64,000 nucleotides of DNA from JAPOXR01 sp965199765 (GTDB lineage: Bacteria; Pseudomonadota; Alphaproteobacteria; Rhodobacterales; Rhodobacteraceae), in assembly GCA_965199765.1 (NCBI GenBank), contig CBDATC010000001.1:434001-498000 (forward strand), written 5' to 3'. The notes beneath the pieces were generated by a model, which saw only the letters and a list, made by a program, of their open reading frames with translations, was not told the origin of the DNA and ran no database searches. This document shows, piece after piece, positions 9,269 through 18,207 of this stretch (its first letter is position 1; each line of letters begins with the position of its first letter). The translations under genes and the position numbers were made by a program.

Positions 9269-10048
9269 ATGGTTGAGTTAACGCTGCCAAAGAATTCGAG
9301 GATTACCGTCGGCAAGACATGGCCAAAACCCGACAATGCTTCCAAGCTCCGGGAATTCAAGATTTATCGTTGGAACCCCGACACCAAAGATAATCCCCGC
9401 ATTGATACATACTTTATTGATACCGATGATTGCGGACCGATGGTTTTGGACGCTCTCATCAAGGTCAAAAATGAAATTGACCCGACGCTGACCTTTCGCC
9501 GTTCCTGCCGCGAGGGAATCTGCGGCTCATGCGCTATGAATATCGACGGCGGCAATACCCTTGCCTGCACTAAAGGAATTGGCGAAATCAAGAAAACCGT
9601 CAAGATCTATCCGCTGCCGCATCTTCCGGTCGTGAAAGATCTCATTCCCGATCTCACGCATTTCTACGCCCAGCATGCCTCTGTAATGCCTTGGCTTGAA
9701 TCCAAAACCAACACTCCACAAACTGAATGGCGGCAATCAATAGATGACCGCCGTAAGCTTGATGGGCTGTATGAATGTGTGATGTGCGCGTCCTGCTCGG
9801 CCTCCTGCCCGAGCTATTGGTGGAACAGCGACCGATACCTTGGCCCTGCGGCGCTGCTGCATGCATATCGATGGCTGATTGACAGCCGGGACGAAGATAC
9901 CGGTAACCGGCTCGACGATTTGGAAGATCCATTTAAACTCTACCGCTGTCATACCATCCTGAACTGCGCGGATACTTGCCCTAAAGGTCTGAATCCTGCA
10001 AAGGCCATCGCAGAAATCAAGAAAATGATGGTTGAACGCACAATGTGA
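9269..10048 (+). CDS. sdhB: Succinate dehydrogenase iron-sulfur subunit
   Basis: SdhB relays electrons from SdhA FAD to quinone through three clusters. The 259-residue protein shows the [2Fe-2S] set in SCREGICGSCAMNIDG and a later ACT cysteine, the [4Fe-4S] set CVMCASCSASCP, and the [3Fe-4S]/[4Fe-4S] set CHTILNCADTCPKGLNP. The quinone-site tryptophan segment SYWWN is present. It ends the sdhCDAB operon. A weak terminator-like hairpin lies about 60 bases downstream. Confidence 0.96.
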   Translation: MVELTLPKNSRITVGKTWPKPDNASKLREFKIYRWNPDTKDNPRIDTYFIDTDDCGPMVLDALIKVKNEIDPTLTFRRSCREGICGSCAMNIDGGNTLACTKGIGEIKKTVKIYPLPHLPVVKDLIPDLTHFYAQHASVMPWLESKTNTPQTEWRQSIDDRRKLDGLYECVMCASCSASCPSYWWNSDRYLGPAALLHAYRWLIDSRDEDTGNRLDDLEDPFKLYRCHTILNCADTCPKGLNPAKAIAEIKKMMVERTM

Positions 10049-10359
10049 TTGCGGAATGTCCACTCGCTTCCCGGTCCTCAAATTCAATTGAGATGGCTTT
10101 GAAGTTGGGAAAACGCGGATCCGTTTTTTTGTCTTTGTGGAATTCCTTAGGCCCTTGTCTCGGGGCGCATTTCGGCCTCAATCAAACCGTCAAACTTACA
10201 CGTCTTGCTTGTCAGTCCGGGCAATTAAACGATGAATCGCGGAAAAACATGCGATTTGCTGGATTTTTTGAAATCGAGACGTCGGATTCAAGCGTGAATT
10301 GCAAAACTGGGCAAAATATCCTTTGCCGTTGGTTGCTGTCATAAACAGAAAAATTGGAT
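10049..10359. other. Convergent intergenic region after sdhB
   Basis: About 310 bases separate the sdhB stop from the stop of the convergent VasI-like gene. Apart from the hairpin listed at 10110-10130 I see no gene or repeat here. Confidence 0.5.
10110..10130 (+). terminator. Possible rho-independent terminator of sdhCDAB
   Basis: Arms AAAACG (10110-10115) and CGTTTT (10122-10127) enclose a six-base loop and run into a seven-T tract ending at 10130. The stem has only two G-C pairs, so it is weak, but the position just after sdhB and the T-run fit a terminator. Confidence 0.35.
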
Positions 10360-11685
10360 TTAACGCATTAAGCCGAGGAGTTTTAATGTATCGCGGTCCG
10401 GCTTTCCTGTTTCCGCTATTCCAGCAGATCGCTGATAGGCGCGAAGCGCTCCAGAAGATCTGGCCCCCCAGATGCCGTCTGCAGCGCCGGGGCTGAATCC
10501 GGCAATAGTCAGCATTGTCTGAATCAAGCGATAATCCGCACGACTCAGGTTAATTTCCTCCGCCACGGAGCAAGCGGATTTGATAAGCTCAACGGCACTT
10601 TCGTAGCCGTCGAGCATCAGTTCCCCGCGAACACGGTTGTTGGTCAGATCTATAACCTCAATCAGCAAGCGGCGGGAACCATAAAGCTCATCTATGAATT
10701 CAGTTGCCTCTTGACCTTCAATGTACGCACCAGCGCCTTGGGTCCCAACTGCCCATTCTGCTCTTCTAAGCGCCCTGTTATTTGTCCGATACGAAACATC
10801 TACTGTCGCTCTGCCGTCACTTCTATAGAATCCAACCAAAGGTTGGCCGGGAACTAATACCGTGACTTTCAAACCATGTTCTCCACAACCGATTTCGAGG
10901 AGTAACCCATGGTCTCCCAACTCGGAATCTGGACTGTAGGCCGAGAGGTTCTGCGCTTCGAGAGTATCACCTCCTCGACTGCGCGATATTGCCCACCAGC
11001 CTGAAATTGAAGCACCGCTGGCGTATGCGCGTTCGAATGCGGGACGAGAATAGTCGATGTTCGGATATCTTGGGTCAGCCCAAACCTCAGAATTGGTTGT
11101 CGACGCTTGCGATCCCGAATTTGCTGTCTTTGAGGCCGAATCTGAATTCGTCGAGGTGTCAATGGCTGCATCCAAGTTTCGATTGACCGAGGACAGGTCG
11201 GAAGATGAAACTGGAGAGCCATAACGCGCGCGGATGTACGCAACTCTCATTTGTGACAGCGCAAGCCGTTCCGACTCAAGACGGGTTGATGCGATCGCCA
11301 AATCAATACCGGATGCGGTTGCAACGGCAGCTTCCGCTTCCGCGATAATTTCTTCTTGACGCGCCATATCCACGGCAAGCGCTGCGACTTCGCTTAAGTC
11401 AGGCCCGATGATGGGCACTTCAACTTCAAGAGCAACTCCACCTTCGATTGCCAACACGCGGTTTTCAAGCACAGCTCGTGTAAGTTTCAGTATTTCCAAA
11501 CGCTCTGCAGCCAAACCCCGAACCGAAAGCTCCCTGTGTGTGGATGCCACCTCTTCCGCATCAAGAATTCTCTCTTCAACTTCCACCAGCTCCTGCCTGA
11601 GATCCGCTCCGGTGTGCGCAAACACAGAATTTGCAAACCAAGCTGCTGCTAGGGCTATGACACTGATCCGAGTAATATTTTTCAT
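10360..11685 (-). CDS. Secreted VasI-like domain protein with C-terminal peptidoglycan-binding domain
   Basis: This 441-residue protein begins at ATG 11685 with a clear signal peptide (basic MKNITR, hydrophobic core, cleavage after SVFA), so I prefer that start to one eight codons upstream. After the signal come a predicted coiled coil rich in Glu/Ala (about residues 25-140) and a Ser/Thr/Asn linker (150-195). A beta-rich domain (about 220-380) resembles type VI secretion accessory VasI proteins (SGWWAISRSRGGD, then GLLLEIGCGEHGLKVTVLV). A PG_binding_1 domain closes it (LIQTMLTIAGFSPGAADGIWG near the end). No other T6SS gene is nearby. The likely location is periplasm bound to cell wall; function unknown. 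It is convergent with sdhB. Confidence 0.6.
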   Translation of the reverse strand: MKNITRISVIALAAAWFANSVFAHTGADLRQELVEVEERILDAEEVASTHRELSVRGLAAERLEILKLTRAVLENRVLAIEGGVALEVEVPIIGPDLSEVAALAVDMARQEEIIAEAEAAVATASGIDLAIASTRLESERLALSQMRVAYIRARYGSPVSSSDLSSVNRNLDAAIDTSTNSDSASKTANSGSQASTTNSEVWADPRYPNIDYSRPAFERAYASGASISGWWAISRSRGGDTLEAQNLSAYSPDSELGDHGLLLEIGCGEHGLKVTVLVPGQPLVGFYRSDGRATVDVSYRTNNRALRRAEWAVGTQGAGAYIEGQEATEFIDELYGSRRLLIEVIDLTNNRVRGELMLDGYESAVELIKSACSVAEEINLSRADYRLIQTMLTIAGFSPGAADGIWGARSSGALRAYQRSAGIAETGKPDRDTLKLLGLMR

Positions 11686-12211
11686 ATTCAAAGCCCCATC
11701 ACCAAACAAATACAGCTTACGGCAGGGTTGCAGTTTGATCCATACCGCATCGCACGGTTCAATCCTAAACGCCGGACGTTAGCATAAGCACAACGGGCTT
11801 TCAACGATCGAGTGTCCACTGCCACGCATTAACGGGCCAGACTTCTTGTTCGTCTGGCTGCAGCGGGCAATGTGCCGATACTTACGCAAGCCTCCGCCAA
11901 CAGAAACGACCCTTCTGTCTTGATTTCAGCACAGCTTCGCGCCTGACAACGGTCAACCCATAAGGCGCGCCAACGCGGAGCACATTTTTTGCTCCTGCTC
12001 TGAATGTCGGGCTTTTATGGCTTCTTGAGCAATGTTCATTATGTATCAGCTTCTGGTTAGACTTGAATTATCAAACACAGTCGGCGACCTTCCGCATGGT
12101 CACACATGTCACAGCCACGGCGGCAATTGTTGCCGATCTTTGGGATTCGACCCAGTTCCGTCTAATTTCTATAATCATCTGCACAGCGAAAGTTGTTGGC
12201 AGAGACACACA
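11686..12211. other. Intergenic region between divergent VasI-like gene and P450 gene
   Basis: This 526-base gap should contain the promoters of both divergent genes. The P450 frame stays open upstream to 12032, but the extra 60 residues there are Cys/His-rich and unlike the family, so I treat that stretch as non-coding. A GGTTCAATCC at about 11757 resembles a tRNA T-arm but has no matching stem. Confidence 0.5.
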
Positions 12212-13570
12212 ATGACATGTCGAGCAAATGGCCAAACCCCTGCCAAAGCAGTTCTGGCAACGCGCAAGATGGGTCTGCTTGAAATCATCCGCAAGACCCG
12301 CAGAAATGTCATCGAAATCATTCCGGAGCTTGCGACCCGGCAACCGATGGTCTCAGGAAAAACAGTCAGACGCTGGCATATCGTGATGGATCCCACTGGA
12401 CTGCGTCGGATTCTGCAGGACCAGCCCGAATCCTACCCAAAGGCAAAACTATTGAGCACGATGCTGCGTCCAGCCATCGGTAACAGCTTATTTGTCGCCG
12501 AAGGGAAAGAATGGCTTTGGCAAAGACGAGCGGCAGCGGGAGCATTTCATACTCGAAGCATTCGCGGCCTCGCTCCAGTGATGGCAGAAGCCGCCAAACG
12601 GCTTGCTGACCGGATCAGCGAATCTTCGCCTGGAATCATTGATATCTGCGATGAAATGACCGTGGCGACTTATGAAGTGATCAGCGATGTCGCATTTTCA
12701 GATGGTCGAGGAGTGAATCGAAGAGACGTGCTCGAAGCAATCGAAAAATTTACAGCCCGTGCAGGAAGAGTATCTCCGCTTGACGTCATCAATGCGCCAA
12801 CTTGGATTCCGCGGTTCGGACGCCTGGTTTCAGACACTGCGGTCCGAAGAATGAAAAGTATAACGATGGATGTCATCGACAATCGGCGCCGGTCCGAAAT
12901 TCAACTTGATGACCTGCACGGGTTGCTAGCCGAGGGTTTTGATCCTGAAACCGGACGATACATGAATAAAGTCGAACTGCGTGATAATTTGCTGACCTTC
13001 ATCGTGGCGGGTCATGAAACCACAACCTTGGCTCTGGCTTGGTCGCTATACTTGCTCGCGTTCGACCAAAACGCTCAAAATGCAGTGCGGGAGGAGGCAA
13101 AGTCCGTGTTGCAAGGCCGCATTGCGGAAGCCGATGACCTCGCAAATCTGAGCTTCTCGAGACAAGTCATTCAAGAGGCGCTGCGGCTTTACCCTCCGGC
13201 AGGAATGTTACTCAGAACGGCTCTCAAAGCCGACGAAATCGGTGGCCGGGAGGTGAGACCAGGAGATACCATGATGCTAGCAATTTACGCGCTTCATAGA
13301 AATCACTGCTATTGGAAGCGTCCGGATCACTTTGAACCAACGCGGTTCTCTGATCCGAAAACCGCGCATTCCTACACTTATCTGCCGTTCGGCGGCGGTC
13401 GCCGCATGTGTATCGGATTTGGGTTCGCGATGCAGGAAGCATTGATTTTCCTGACAGCTGTTATGTCACGATTCCGGTTTGAATTGTCCGATGAAACAGA
13501 TGCATACCCTGTCATGATTTTGACATTGCGACCACGGGGCGGACTCAGACTCAAAGTAACTCCATGTTAA
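12212..13570 (+). CDS. Cytochrome P450
   Basis: This is a 452-residue bacterial P450, a haem-thiolate monooxygenase needing an external ferredoxin/reductase. From ATG 12212 it shows the I-helix oxygen-activation motif AGHETT (about 266-271), the K-helix ExxR in QEALRLYPP (Glu322 to Arg325), and the haem loop LPFGGGRRMCIG with the cysteine ligand near 400. The N-terminal half (SLFVAEGKEWLWQRRAAAGAF) matches CYP families common in alphaproteobacteria. No transmembrane anchor, so cytosolic. No ferredoxin neighbour, so the redox partner is encoded elsewhere. The substrate cannot be told from sequence. The start is uncertain: no strong Shine-Dalgarno is visible. Confidence 0.9.
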   Translation: MTCRANGQTPAKAVLATRKMGLLEIIRKTRRNVIEIIPELATRQPMVSGKTVRRWHIVMDPTGLRRILQDQPESYPKAKLLSTMLRPAIGNSLFVAEGKEWLWQRRAAAGAFHTRSIRGLAPVMAEAAKRLADRISESSPGIIDICDEMTVATYEVISDVAFSDGRGVNRRDVLEAIEKFTARAGRVSPLDVINAPTWIPRFGRLVSDTAVRRMKSITMDVIDNRRRSEIQLDDLHGLLAEGFDPETGRYMNKVELRDNLLTFIVAGHETTTLALAWSLYLLAFDQNAQNAVREEAKSVLQGRIAEADDLANLSFSRQVIQEALRLYPPAGMLLRTALKADEIGGREVRPGDTMMLAIYALHRNHCYWKRPDHFEPTRFSDPKTAHSYTYLPFGGGRRMCIGFGFAMQEALIFLTAVMSRFRFELSDETDAYPVMILTLRPRGGLRLKVTPC

Positions 13571-13793
13571 TCTCCCAATGAGCGCGACGATCGAATCCGC
13601 GCAGTTGAAATCACCGAGACTGACGCTGATTCCAAATCATCTGCGAGGCAGAAAACAATTGCTGAAGTTTTGAAGATCTCAACTTGAAACACGGAGGAAC
13701 GGAGATTTTTGGATCGAAATCACCAATAAAATCGTTTTGTTGCTTTCCTACAAGAGACTCAATCGGCAAACACAAACCATACGGAGCGGGTCT

Positions 13794-13815
13794 GGCGGCC
13801 GAGGCCTCGCCTTTT
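13794..13815 (+). terminator. Possible terminator between P450 and parC
   Basis: GGCG at 13794-13797 pairs with CGCC at 13808-13811, the loop contains a further GAGGCCTC palindrome, and TTTT follows. It lies between convergent P450 and parC stops and could end transcription of the P450 gene, though it is some 220 bases downstream. Confidence 0.35.
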
Positions 13816-13843
13816 GAATGCTTCAGGCGATTCTGAACCGGCT

Positions 13844-16069
13844 TTAGTCGCGATTTCCGTTTCTTGGAAATCCATGCGGAGGCTTTTTGCCCGCTTGGCC
13901 GCGCTTACCTAACCAATGTTCCAGGTCTTTGACCGTGCGCTGGCGGTTGCCTCTATCTTTCCATTGCAAACCATTCTGCAAACAAAACACCTTTACGCTC
14001 GCAAGCCCCCCCTTTTGGTAGCTTTGAATTTTGTTGCCTCGACCGCGGCCAAGGGTCGGAAGATCAGACAAAGGAAGTATCAGCAGATTGCCGCTGTCTC
14101 CAAAAAACGCCGCATGATCTCCGTCAGCGGAAACACAGAACTTAGCAACGTCAGGAGATCGAACATTCATCACTTGTTTGCCGCCACGCTTGCTCGCCAA
14201 GGCATCGCGTTCTTCAACCAAAAATCCATAACCCGCCGCTGATGCCAACAAAAGCCTCCGTCCATCTCGATAAACCGAGAGGTTTACAATTTCACAATCG
14301 TTCGGCAAATCGACCATAAGCCGAATTGGTTCTCCTAATCCTCTGCCGCCAGGCAGATTGGACGCCGCGACAGTATAAAATCGTCCATTGCTTCCCATGA
14401 GCAAAAGCCGGTCTGTTGTCTCCGCATGAAAAACGAACCTTTCTTCATCCCCATCCCGATAACGAAATGCCTGTTCGAGGTTGACTGCGCCTTTGACAGC
14501 GCGGATCCAACCCGCCTTCGAACACAAGACAGTTATCGGTTCCTTCCCTGCGAAGAGCTCCTCCGGCAGCTCTTCGACTTCCTCAATATTGTCGAAATCC
14601 GTTCGCCGTGCACCGCCGTCAGCTGATTTTCCATATCTTTTTTTTGCAGATTTGATTTCATCCGCCAGCTCTCTGCGCTGTAATTCCGGATCCTCCAGCA
14701 AATCCTTCAACTGAGCCTGTTCTTCCAGCAGAACATCATGTTCCTTTCGCAGTTCTAATTCTTCCAGCTTGCGGAGGCTTCGCAACCGCATATTCAAAAT
14801 CGACTCGGCCTGCAGGTCGGTCAATTCAAACTCATCGATTAAGATCAGCTTCGGTCTTTCCTCGGTCCTAATAATTTGGATAACGCGATCTAGATTTAAG
14901 AAAACCGTGATGCAGCCTTCCAAGGTCTCCACGCGTCGTTCGATCTGTTGCAGGCGGTGACGGGAACGTCGCTCCAGCACAATGCGACGATGTCCGAGAA
15001 ATGCGGTCAACACTTCTTTCAGCGAGCAGACCTTTGGCGTTTTGCCATCAATCAACGCATTCAGATTCATGGAAAACCGCACTTCGAGATCGCTCTGCTG
15101 GAACAAAGCAGCCATCATCGCCGCCGGTTCGATCGCTCGTGAACGCGGCTCCAACACCAACCTCACATCTTCAGCGGACTCATCGCGCACATCAGCCAAA
15201 GCCTGGAGCTTCTTCGATTGAATGAGATCAGCGATCCTCTCGACCAAACGCGATTTTTGCACACGATACGGAATTTCGGTGACGACAATTTGCCATGCGC
15301 CGCGCTCCAGCTGTTCCGTATGCCAGCGAGCCCTAAGCCGAATCGCGCCGCGTCCGGACCGATAAACCTTTCTGAGCTTTTCCTTTGGCTCAACAATAAT
15401 TCCACCTGTCGGAAAATCCGGTCCAAGAACGAAATTCGTTAAGGTGTCATCACGCGCATCCGGCACTTTCAGCAGATGCAAGCAGGCATCACACAATTCA
15501 CCGATGTTATGCGGAGGAATATTGGTTGCCATTCCAACCGCAATCCCGCTCGCGCCATTGGCAAGCAGATTAGGATACTCCGCCGGTAAAACAACAGGTT
15601 CTGTCAGCGTGCCATCGTAGTTTGGACGAAAATCAACCGCATCTTGATCAAGACCTCGAAGCAAACCTTCCGCAGCCTCAGCGAGTCTGGCTTCTGTGTA
15701 CCGGGAAGCCGCTGCGCCGTCGCCATCGATATTCCCGAAATTGCCCTGTCCTTGCACAAGCGGGTAGCGCATATTGAAGTCTTGCGCGAGCCTCACCAGT
15801 GAATCGTAGATCGCCTGATCGCCATGGGGATGGTAATTTCCCATGACATCCCCGGCAATCTTTGCGGACTTGCGAAATCCTGATGCCGGGGTGAGCTTGA
15901 GCTCTCGCATGGCGAACAGAATCCGCCGGTGAACTGGCTTTAGCCCATCACGGGCATCGGGCAATGCACGGTGCATAATCGTTGACAGCGCATATTGCAG
16001 ATAGCGCTCGCTAATCGCGCGGTGCAGCGATTCGACTTCTTCAAACTGTTCTGTCGTTTCAGAATTCAT
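13844..16069 (-). CDS. parC: DNA topoisomerase IV subunit A
   Basis: ParC cuts and rejoins DNA, with ParE, to decatenate chromosomes. The 741-residue protein opens with the breakage-rejoining domain (YLQYALSTIMHRALPDARDGLKPVHRRIL), HPHGDQAIYDSLVRLAQ, and the catalytic tyrosine in ASRYTEARL (Tyr124). A coiled-coil segment rich in Leu/Glu follows near 350-480, then a C-terminal beta-propeller. The C terminus (a GNKIQSYQKGG motif, then WLGKRGQAGKKPPHGF) is ParC rather than GyrA: the GyrA box is absent and the protein is shorter than GyrA. It stands alone, convergent with the P450 gene. Confidence 0.95.
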   Translation of the reverse strand: MNSETTEQFEEVESLHRAISERYLQYALSTIMHRALPDARDGLKPVHRRILFAMRELKLTPASGFRKSAKIAGDVMGNYHPHGDQAIYDSLVRLAQDFNMRYPLVQGQGNFGNIDGDGAAASRYTEARLAEAAEGLLRGLDQDAVDFRPNYDGTLTEPVVLPAEYPNLLANGASGIAVGMATNIPPHNIGELCDACLHLLKVPDARDDTLTNFVLGPDFPTGGIIVEPKEKLRKVYRSGRGAIRLRARWHTEQLERGAWQIVVTEIPYRVQKSRLVERIADLIQSKKLQALADVRDESAEDVRLVLEPRSRAIEPAAMMAALFQQSDLEVRFSMNLNALIDGKTPKVCSLKEVLTAFLGHRRIVLERRSRHRLQQIERRVETLEGCITVFLNLDRVIQIIRTEERPKLILIDEFELTDLQAESILNMRLRSLRKLEELELRKEHDVLLEEQAQLKDLLEDPELQRRELADEIKSAKKRYGKSADGGARRTDFDNIEEVEELPEELFAGKEPITVLCSKAGWIRAVKGAVNLEQAFRYRDGDEERFVFHAETTDRLLLMGSNGRFYTVAASNLPGGRGLGEPIRLMVDLPNDCEIVNLSVYRDGRRLLLASAAGYGFLVEERDALASKRGGKQVMNVRSPDVAKFCVSADGDHAAFFGDSGNLLILPLSDLPTLGRGRGNKIQSYQKGGLASVKVFCLQNGLQWKDRGNRQRTVKDLEHWLGKRGQAGKKPPHGFPRNGNRD

Positions 16070-16382
16070 GGCCCAAATGTCACTGACGAATTTATTATAC
16101 CCGACTCAGCGCGACCAAGCTTCACGAAAGGCATTTCGTTTGGCCTTGCACGATTCTTTATTAAACAGCGGTAGTCGTCAACTCGCGGTCGCTGAGCCGC
16201 AGAACTCACCTGTTTAAACTGCACAAGTCGAAATTCTCTTGCAGACTTCCCGCATCAGCTGCTGTCCAGCAACTGTTCCGCGAAGCAAAATTAGTCATTG
16301 CCAAGCTATCGACAAACACAAGAAAGACCTTAAGATAAAAAAAGCCGCATCAAATCAGTCAGAGATGTATTATGCGGCATGC
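16070..16382. other. Intergenic region between divergent parC and SDR gene
   Basis: About 310 bases separate the parC start from the chosen SDR start. The SDR frame is open further upstream, but the extension is Lys/Gln/Cys-rich and unlike SDR N termini. Promoters for both genes must lie here; I cannot place them. Confidence 0.45.
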
Positions 16383-17255
16383 ATGAGAATTGGCGTAAAA
16401 AAATTGAATGAGATCACATCGGCGCAGCGAAGCGTCTTGATAACCGGATGTTCGTCGGGAATCGGATACGATGCAGCGCACACTCTGAAAAATCGGGGCT
16501 GGCGCGTGTTCGCCACTTGCCGCAAAACCAAAGATTGCGAACGACTTGAATCAGAAGGATTGGAAAGTTGGCGCCTTGATTATGCTGACGAAGAGAGCAT
16601 CGGAGATGCTGTCGAGCGCGTTTTGCAAGCAACCGGAGGCCGACTCGACGCGTTGTTCAACAACGGTGGTTTCGCGATGCCCGCCGCTGTCGAAGATGTG
16701 CCCAGAGAAGCGATGCGTCGAATCTTCGAAACCAACTTTTTCGGATATCACGACCTTACCTGCAGAGTGCTGCCGACCATGCGTTCTCAAGGGCACGGTC
16801 GAATCGCGAATTGTTCGTCAATTCTTGGATTTACGGCACTGCGGTGGCGGGGTCCGTACAATTCGACAAAATTCGCTCTCGAAGGCTTGACCGACACACT
16901 CCGGATTGAACTTCACGGCAGCGGAATTCACGCAATTCTGATTGAGCCCGGGCCGATAGCGACACGAATCAGACAAAATTCCCGGCAGCATTTCCAAGAT
17001 TGGATAAGTTGGGAAGAATCGCACTTTGAGAAAATCTATCGAAACGCCATAATGCCCCGGCTTTTCAGCGACGACAAAAAACCGGATCCCTTTGAACTTC
17101 CGGCTTCAGCTGTCACTCGGAAACTCATTCATGCCTTGGAAGCGCGGAAACCGAGATCGAGATATTATGTCACAACACCAACCTATGTGTTCGGGATTTT
17201 AAAGAGAATATTGCCAACCTCCTTGTATGACCGCGCGATTGCCGCCGTCGGTTAA
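16383..17255 (+). CDS. Short-chain dehydrogenase/reductase
   Basis: This is a classical SDR of about 290 residues using NAD(P)H. It shows the dinucleotide motif VLITGCSSGIGYDAA, the NNGG variant of the NNAG motif, SSILGF with the catalytic Ser, and the YNSTK active site. The IEPGPIATRI segment and the extended C-terminal part resemble SDRs annotated as oxidoreductases acting on steroid or long-chain alcohols, but the substrate is not determinable. The start is uncertain: ATG 16383 is taken because it leaves a short lead before the first beta strand; upstream in-frame ATGs at 16365 and 16239 exist. The HIG1-like gene begins 6 bases after its stop, suggesting co-transcription. Confidence 0.8.
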   Translation: MRIGVKKLNEITSAQRSVLITGCSSGIGYDAAHTLKNRGWRVFATCRKTKDCERLESEGLESWRLDYADEESIGDAVERVLQATGGRLDALFNNGGFAMPAAVEDVPREAMRRIFETNFFGYHDLTCRVLPTMRSQGHGRIANCSSILGFTALRWRGPYNSTKFALEGLTDTLRIELHGSGIHAILIEPGPIATRIRQNSRQHFQDWISWEESHFEKIYRNAIMPRLFSDDKKPDPFELPASAVTRKLIHALEARKPRSRYYVTTPTYVFGILKRILPTSLYDRAIAAVG

Positions 17256-17261
17256 GTCGAT

Positions 17262-17468
17262 TTGACCAGCGATCCTCTCTTCATTCTTGCCGCTGTCGCG
17301 TGTTTCGCGGTTCTTGTCGTGCTCGCAGTCGGCATCGGCGGATATGCCCGCGGTGGTGAATTCAATCGAAAATACGCCAACAAGATCATGCGGCTGCGTA
17401 TTCTTGCCCAAGCTTTAGCTGTGATATTGATATTGCTGTTTGTTGCATTGAGCGGAAGCGGAGGTTGA
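17262..17468 (+). CDS. HIG1-domain twin-transmembrane protein
   Basis: This 68-residue membrane protein with TTG start has two hydrophobic segments separated by the conserved hairpin RGGEFNRKYANKIMRLR. That motif identifies the HIG_1_N/twin-TM family found upstream of the corrinoid adenosyltransferase in many alphaproteobacteria. Eukaryotic relatives (RCF1/HIGD) bind cytochrome c oxidase; the bacterial role is unproven. It lies 3 bases before mmaB, so the two are translationally linked. There is no alternative ATG start that keeps the first helix. Confidence 0.85.
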   Translation: MTSDPLFILAAVACFAVLVVLAVGIGGYARGGEFNRKYANKIMRLRILAQALAVILILLFVALSGSGG

Positions 17469-17471
17469 AAT

Positions 17472-18047
17472 TTGGTCGTCCTGAATAAAATCTACACACG
17501 GACCGGCGATGCCGGCCAAACCGCTCTTGGTGATGGGGTTAGAGTAGGAAAGGCCTCAATCCGGGTTGAAGCTTATGGCACCGTCGACGAATTGAACGCG
17601 GTCATCGGGTTGGCTCTGCAAACATCCAAAACCGAACGAACTCAGCAATTGAAACGCATTCAAAACGATCTCTTCGATCTTGGGGCCGATCTTTGCCGCC
17701 CAGAGTCCGAAGCGGATAAGGAAGCAGAATGGCCGCCGCTGCGCATGAGCGATGATCAAGTAGAGCGACTGGAAAATGAAATCGACATCATGAACGCGCG
17801 CCTCCAGCCGCTGCGAAGTTTTGTGCTTCCCGGCGGTTCAGCCGAGGCGGCTGCCATGCATCATTGCCGAACAGTGGCAAGAAGGGCCGAACGGCTGTCC
17901 GTTGCGCTGGCGGCAGAAGAAAGGGTCAATCCAGCCGCCCTGCGATTCCTTAACCGGCTTTCGGATTGGTTCTTCGTTGCCGCCCGCTGCGCCAACTCAT
18001 TCGGCAATGATGATATTCTGTGGGTTCCCGGAGCAAATCGAGCCTAA
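17472..18047 (+). CDS. mmaB: Cob(I)alamin adenosyltransferase, PduO/MMAB type
   Basis: It transfers the adenosyl group of ATP to cob(I)alamin, making adenosylcobalamin for B12-dependent mutases such as methylmalonyl-CoA mutase. The 191-residue protein has the PduO N-terminal motif VLNKIYTRTGDAGQTALGDG, the VEAYGTVDELNAVIGLA segment, and the C-terminal RRAERLSVAL with FLNRLSDWFFVAAR, all characteristic of the ATP- and corrinoid-binding site. The start is TTG, three bases after the HIG1-like stop. It shows that the organism handles corrinoids, relevant to Mch/Mcl1 pathway mutases and to the corrinoid-type enzyme at 56-59 kb. Confidence 0.93.
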   Translation: MVVLNKIYTRTGDAGQTALGDGVRVGKASIRVEAYGTVDELNAVIGLALQTSKTERTQQLKRIQNDLFDLGADLCRPESEADKEAEWPPLRMSDDQVERLENEIDIMNARLQPLRSFVLPGGSAEAAAMHHCRTVARRAERLSVALAAEERVNPAALRFLNRLSDWFFVAARCANSFGNDDILWVPGANRA

Positions 18048-18207
18048 ATGTGATCGGCATCGCTTCGTTTGGCTTGCACTGACTTGCCGAGCGAACTAAT
18101 GCGCCGCAGATTGTCTTTGCGCCATAGGTTAGAACAGTCAGATTAAAGGCAATGCGTCCTTTGAATTCAGTTTCATCCGCGGCAGCGGAATTTGAGGAGA
18201 AGATGCG

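Noticed and set aside
11751..11775. GGTTCAATCC resembling a tRNA T-loop
   Set aside because: No pairing T-stem or acceptor stem around it.
12032..12211. Open frame upstream of the P450 giving 60 more residues
   Set aside because: The extension is Cys/His-rich and unlike P450 N termini; the ATG at 12212 gives the expected size.
15001..15225. Short plus-strand frames opposite parC
   Set aside because: Shadows of parC with low-complexity content.
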